From NCBI GenBank assembly GCA_020051775.1, contig JAGVQJ010000109.1:1-41437 (forward strand): a stretch of 41,437 nt of DNA, in the 5' to 3' direction. Below are positions 39,502 to 41,437 of this stretch, in pieces. How positions within the stretch are numbered: position 1 is the stretch's first letter; every line of letters starts with the position of its first letter. A model generated the notes under the pieces. That model made no database searches and was not told where the DNA came from. It worked only from the letters and a program-made list of their open reading frames with translations. This DNA comes from Calditrichota bacterium (GTDB taxonomy: Bacteria; Electryoneota; B3-LCP). The position numbers were made by a program, and so were the translations under genes.

Positions 39502-41437
39502 ATGAAAAAGCTTGCCATCTTTGCCTTAATGTGTGCACTAATGACCCAGCCCACGTGCGCTTTCTGGTCGGGGACGGTTCAAGACCAGATCATCAGTCAG
39601 GACGATAACCTGCTGGGTTGGTACACCCGATCCGTGGTGGATTACTATTCGGGGACGATTCACGTCGTTTGGAATGAGCGGCTGGTCAACTATCCCACGC
39701 AGCAGGAAATCCACTACTCCCGCTCGACCGACAACGGCCGCAACTGGTCTGCGATCAACCAGGACGTCATTATCAGCTACAACGATGGGGTCAATGCGCT
39801 CAACGGAAGCAGCATTGCAGCCAATGCAAACGGTGACCTGTTCGTCGTCTGGAGTGAAGATGATGCGGGCTTCGATGAGATTCATTTGTCCATATCCACC
39901 GATGACGGCAACACCTGGTCAGGCCAGAACGCCGACCGGATCTTAAGTCTCCCGGGCGGGCCTTACAATGCCTTGAATCCCTGGATTGCCGTTGATGGCG
40001 AAAACTACCTTCACGTGGTCTGGAATCAGGTTTACCCCGCCACCGGCACCGCGGAGATTTATTACTCCCGATCCATGGACGGCGGCTTGACCTGGACGTC
40101 ACAGACGCTTGAGCAGATCATCAGTTTCCCCGATGGCGGCAATTCGCTGGAACCCCGCATCGCCGTGGATTCGGATGACGACTTGTATGTCATCTGGAAG
40201 GAGCCGGACGATTCACTCACCTCGTATAGCCTCCTCAACGTCTCCAAATCCTCTGATTACGGTTTGACCTGGACGGGAACAACGGCCGACTACCCGATAA
40301 ACGCGCCTTTCCGCGGAGTTCAATATCCTGACCTGGCGGTGGACGCCAATGATAACGTGCATGTGGTCTGGAAGGGGACGCAAAGCACGGCTTCCCCATT
40401 CCATTATGAAATCTATACCTCCCGTTCCACAGATGGCGGCGTGACCTGGACGGGTTTGACGCAGGAGCAGATGGTCAGTTACTATCCCACCGGCGATCCC
40501 AGCTCCAACATTCCCAACGTAGGAGCGGATCATCACGGCAACGTCATTGCGGTATGGGACGAGGAATACGATTTTGGCGATAACGAAATCATGGTTTCCA
40601 TTTCCACGGATGGCGGCCAGAGCTGGTCGGGAAGCACTCAGGATCAGATCATTTCCTTCCCCGACAATTATCCCGGCTACCGCCCCTTCGTGGCCGTGGG
40701 ACCGGATGACACGCTACATGTGTTCTGGAATGAGGGAACCACCACGGTCGGGTATTACCAGATCCATTATTCCCGTGGCGATGCTCTGAGTGGATCCTCA
40801 AGCCTCAGCGTCACCTTGACTCCGGTCAATCCTCCCATCGTCATACCGGCCAATGGCGGCAGTTTCCAGTTCACCGCCACGGCGCTGCGAGCGGTAGGAC
40901 CTCAAGCACCCTTCGCGGTCTGGGCTCGCATCAAGTATCCCGACGGAACTTACACCAATCCCACCATCGGCCCCGTCAACATCAATCCGCCGGTGGGCGT
41001 CACTGTGACGCGGCAGCGTTCGCAAAACATCCCCGGCGCCTGGCCTGCGGGAGTTTATACTTACTTGGGTTATGGCAACAACACCTACGCCTATCCGGCT
41101 CAAGATTCCACTTCGTTCACTTTCACGAAATCGGCAACTGCGGACGGGGGCGCATTCATCACTCAGGCCGATTGTTTCGGCGAACTCTTCCCGGGGGAGC
41201 AGTCACAGATTGCCATTATCCCTTCGGGTCTGGAACTGGGTGTTTCCCCCAATCCCTTTAATCCCACCACAGCTCTCAGCTACCAGCTTCAAGTTGCAGG
41301 TCATGTCAGTTTGAAAGTCTACGATACTGCCGGGAGGCTGGTGGCGACATTGGTGGATGGTTGGCGGGAGGCTGGGGTGCATGAGGTTACCTTCGATGGA
41401 TCGAAACTGGCTTCGGGAATCTACCTGGCGAAGTTAA
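39502..41437 (+). CDS. Secreted Asp-box (sialidase-like) repeat protein with T9SS tail, cut by window edge
   Basis: 645 codons, open to the last base. Signal peptide MKKLAIFALMCALMTQPTCA, GGAG before the ATG. Residues ~22-430 hold repeated Asp-box motifs (SRSMDGGLTW, SISTDDGNTW, SRSTDGGVTW, SISTDGGQSW) within units ending QDQIISF. These are the blades of a sialidase/BNR-type propeller, but I see no catalytic Arg triad that I can assign. A shared LTPVNPPIVIPANGGSF module lies at ~433-567. The type IX sorting domain begins at ~575 (LGVSPNPFNPTTALSYQL) and is cut near its end at LASGIYLAKL. An adjacent decayed paralogue lies at 37482. Confidence 0.85.
   Translation, partial: MKKLAIFALMCALMTQPTCAFWSGTVQDQIISQDDNLLGWYTRSVVDYYSGTIHVVWNERLVNYPTQQEIHYSRSTDNGRNWSAINQDVIISYNDGVNALNGSSIAANANGDLFVVWSEDDAGFDEIHLSISTDDGNTWSGQNADRILSLPGGPYNALNPWIAVDGENYLHVVWNQVYPATGTAEIYYSRSMDGGLTWTSQTLEQIISFPDGGNSLEPRIAVDSDDDLYVIWKEPDDSLTSYSLLNVSKSSDYGLTWTGTTADYPINAPFRGVQYPDLAVDANDNVHVVWKGTQSTASPFHYEIYTSRSTDGGVTWTGLTQEQMVSYYPTGDPSSNIPNVGADHHGNVIAVWDEEYDFGDNEIMVSISTDGGQSWSGSTQDQIISFPDNYPGYRPFVAVGPDDTLHVFWNEGTTTVGYYQIHYSRGDALSGSSSLSVTLTPVNPPIVIPANGGSFQFTATALRAVGPQAPFAVWARIKYPDGTYTNPTIGPVNINPPVGVTVTRQRSQNIPGAWPAGVYTYLGYGNNTYAYPAQDSTSFTFTKSATADGGAFITQADCFGELFPGEQSQIAIIPSGLELGVSPNPFNPTTALSYQLQVAGHVSLKVYDTAGRLVATLVDGWREAGVHEVTFDGSKLASGIYLAKL

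Overview
The window comes from a bacterial chromosome with a moderately GC-rich backbone. It probably belongs to the FCB superphylum or a neighbouring candidate phylum. The main evidence is six intact or edge-truncated secreted proteins, plus one relic, that end in a type IX secretion (Por) C-terminal sorting domain of the PNPFNP(T/S)T ... YDTAGRLV ... LASGIY form. No rRNA, tRNA or T9SS machinery gene is visible, so the lineage cannot be fixed further. Clear promoters follow one pattern: TTGACA-like -35, exactly 17 nt, then TATATT-like -10.

Layout. 1-712: start of thiC (minus), cut by the window edge. 1002-2439: an AT-rich HigB toxin / HigA-ImmA-IrrE fusion module. 2559-12731: a long minus-strand block with an M23 peptidase, a MacAB/TolC-type export operon ending in a small outer-membrane protein, a YIP1-family membrane protein, a CCA-adding-enzyme homologue with an altered active site, and a TPR-like exported protein. 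13059-15719: a C25 (gingipain-like) cysteine peptidase with a T9SS tail. 15937-18767: a methyltransferase-like and a glycosyltransferase gene (minus). 19307-28004: three large T9SS cargo genes (LVIVD repeats, a W/Q-GGYI repeat protein, and a 1527-aa protein with two tandem beta-helix domains). 28072-30391: a stand-alone gene resembling phage prohead proteases, divergent from a heme catalase.

30548-37342 is an accessory region: a DUF433/DUF5615 toxin-antitoxin pair, a small exported protein, an AT-rich DUF3800 gene coupled to a possible BECR-fold nuclease, two minus-strand promoters reading toward that pair, a relic of a T9SS tail, a REP-associated tyrosine transposase flanked by inverted hairpins, an OPT transporter, and an ORF6N gene with DUF3788 downstream. 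The ORF6N gene has related palindromes upstream and one inside its own coding sequence. 37384-41437 returns to T9SS cargo: a decayed sialidase-like gene, a second W/Q-GGYI repeat protein, and an intact Asp-box protein that runs off the end.

The unifying theme is a family of secreted, repeat-built surface proteins that share promoters, a shared pre-tail domain (NPPIVIPA.GGSF) and a nearly interchangeable 3' DNA cassette. Scattered between them are many short hairpins with 2-6 nt loops, some of which may be the substrate of the resident RAYT transposase.
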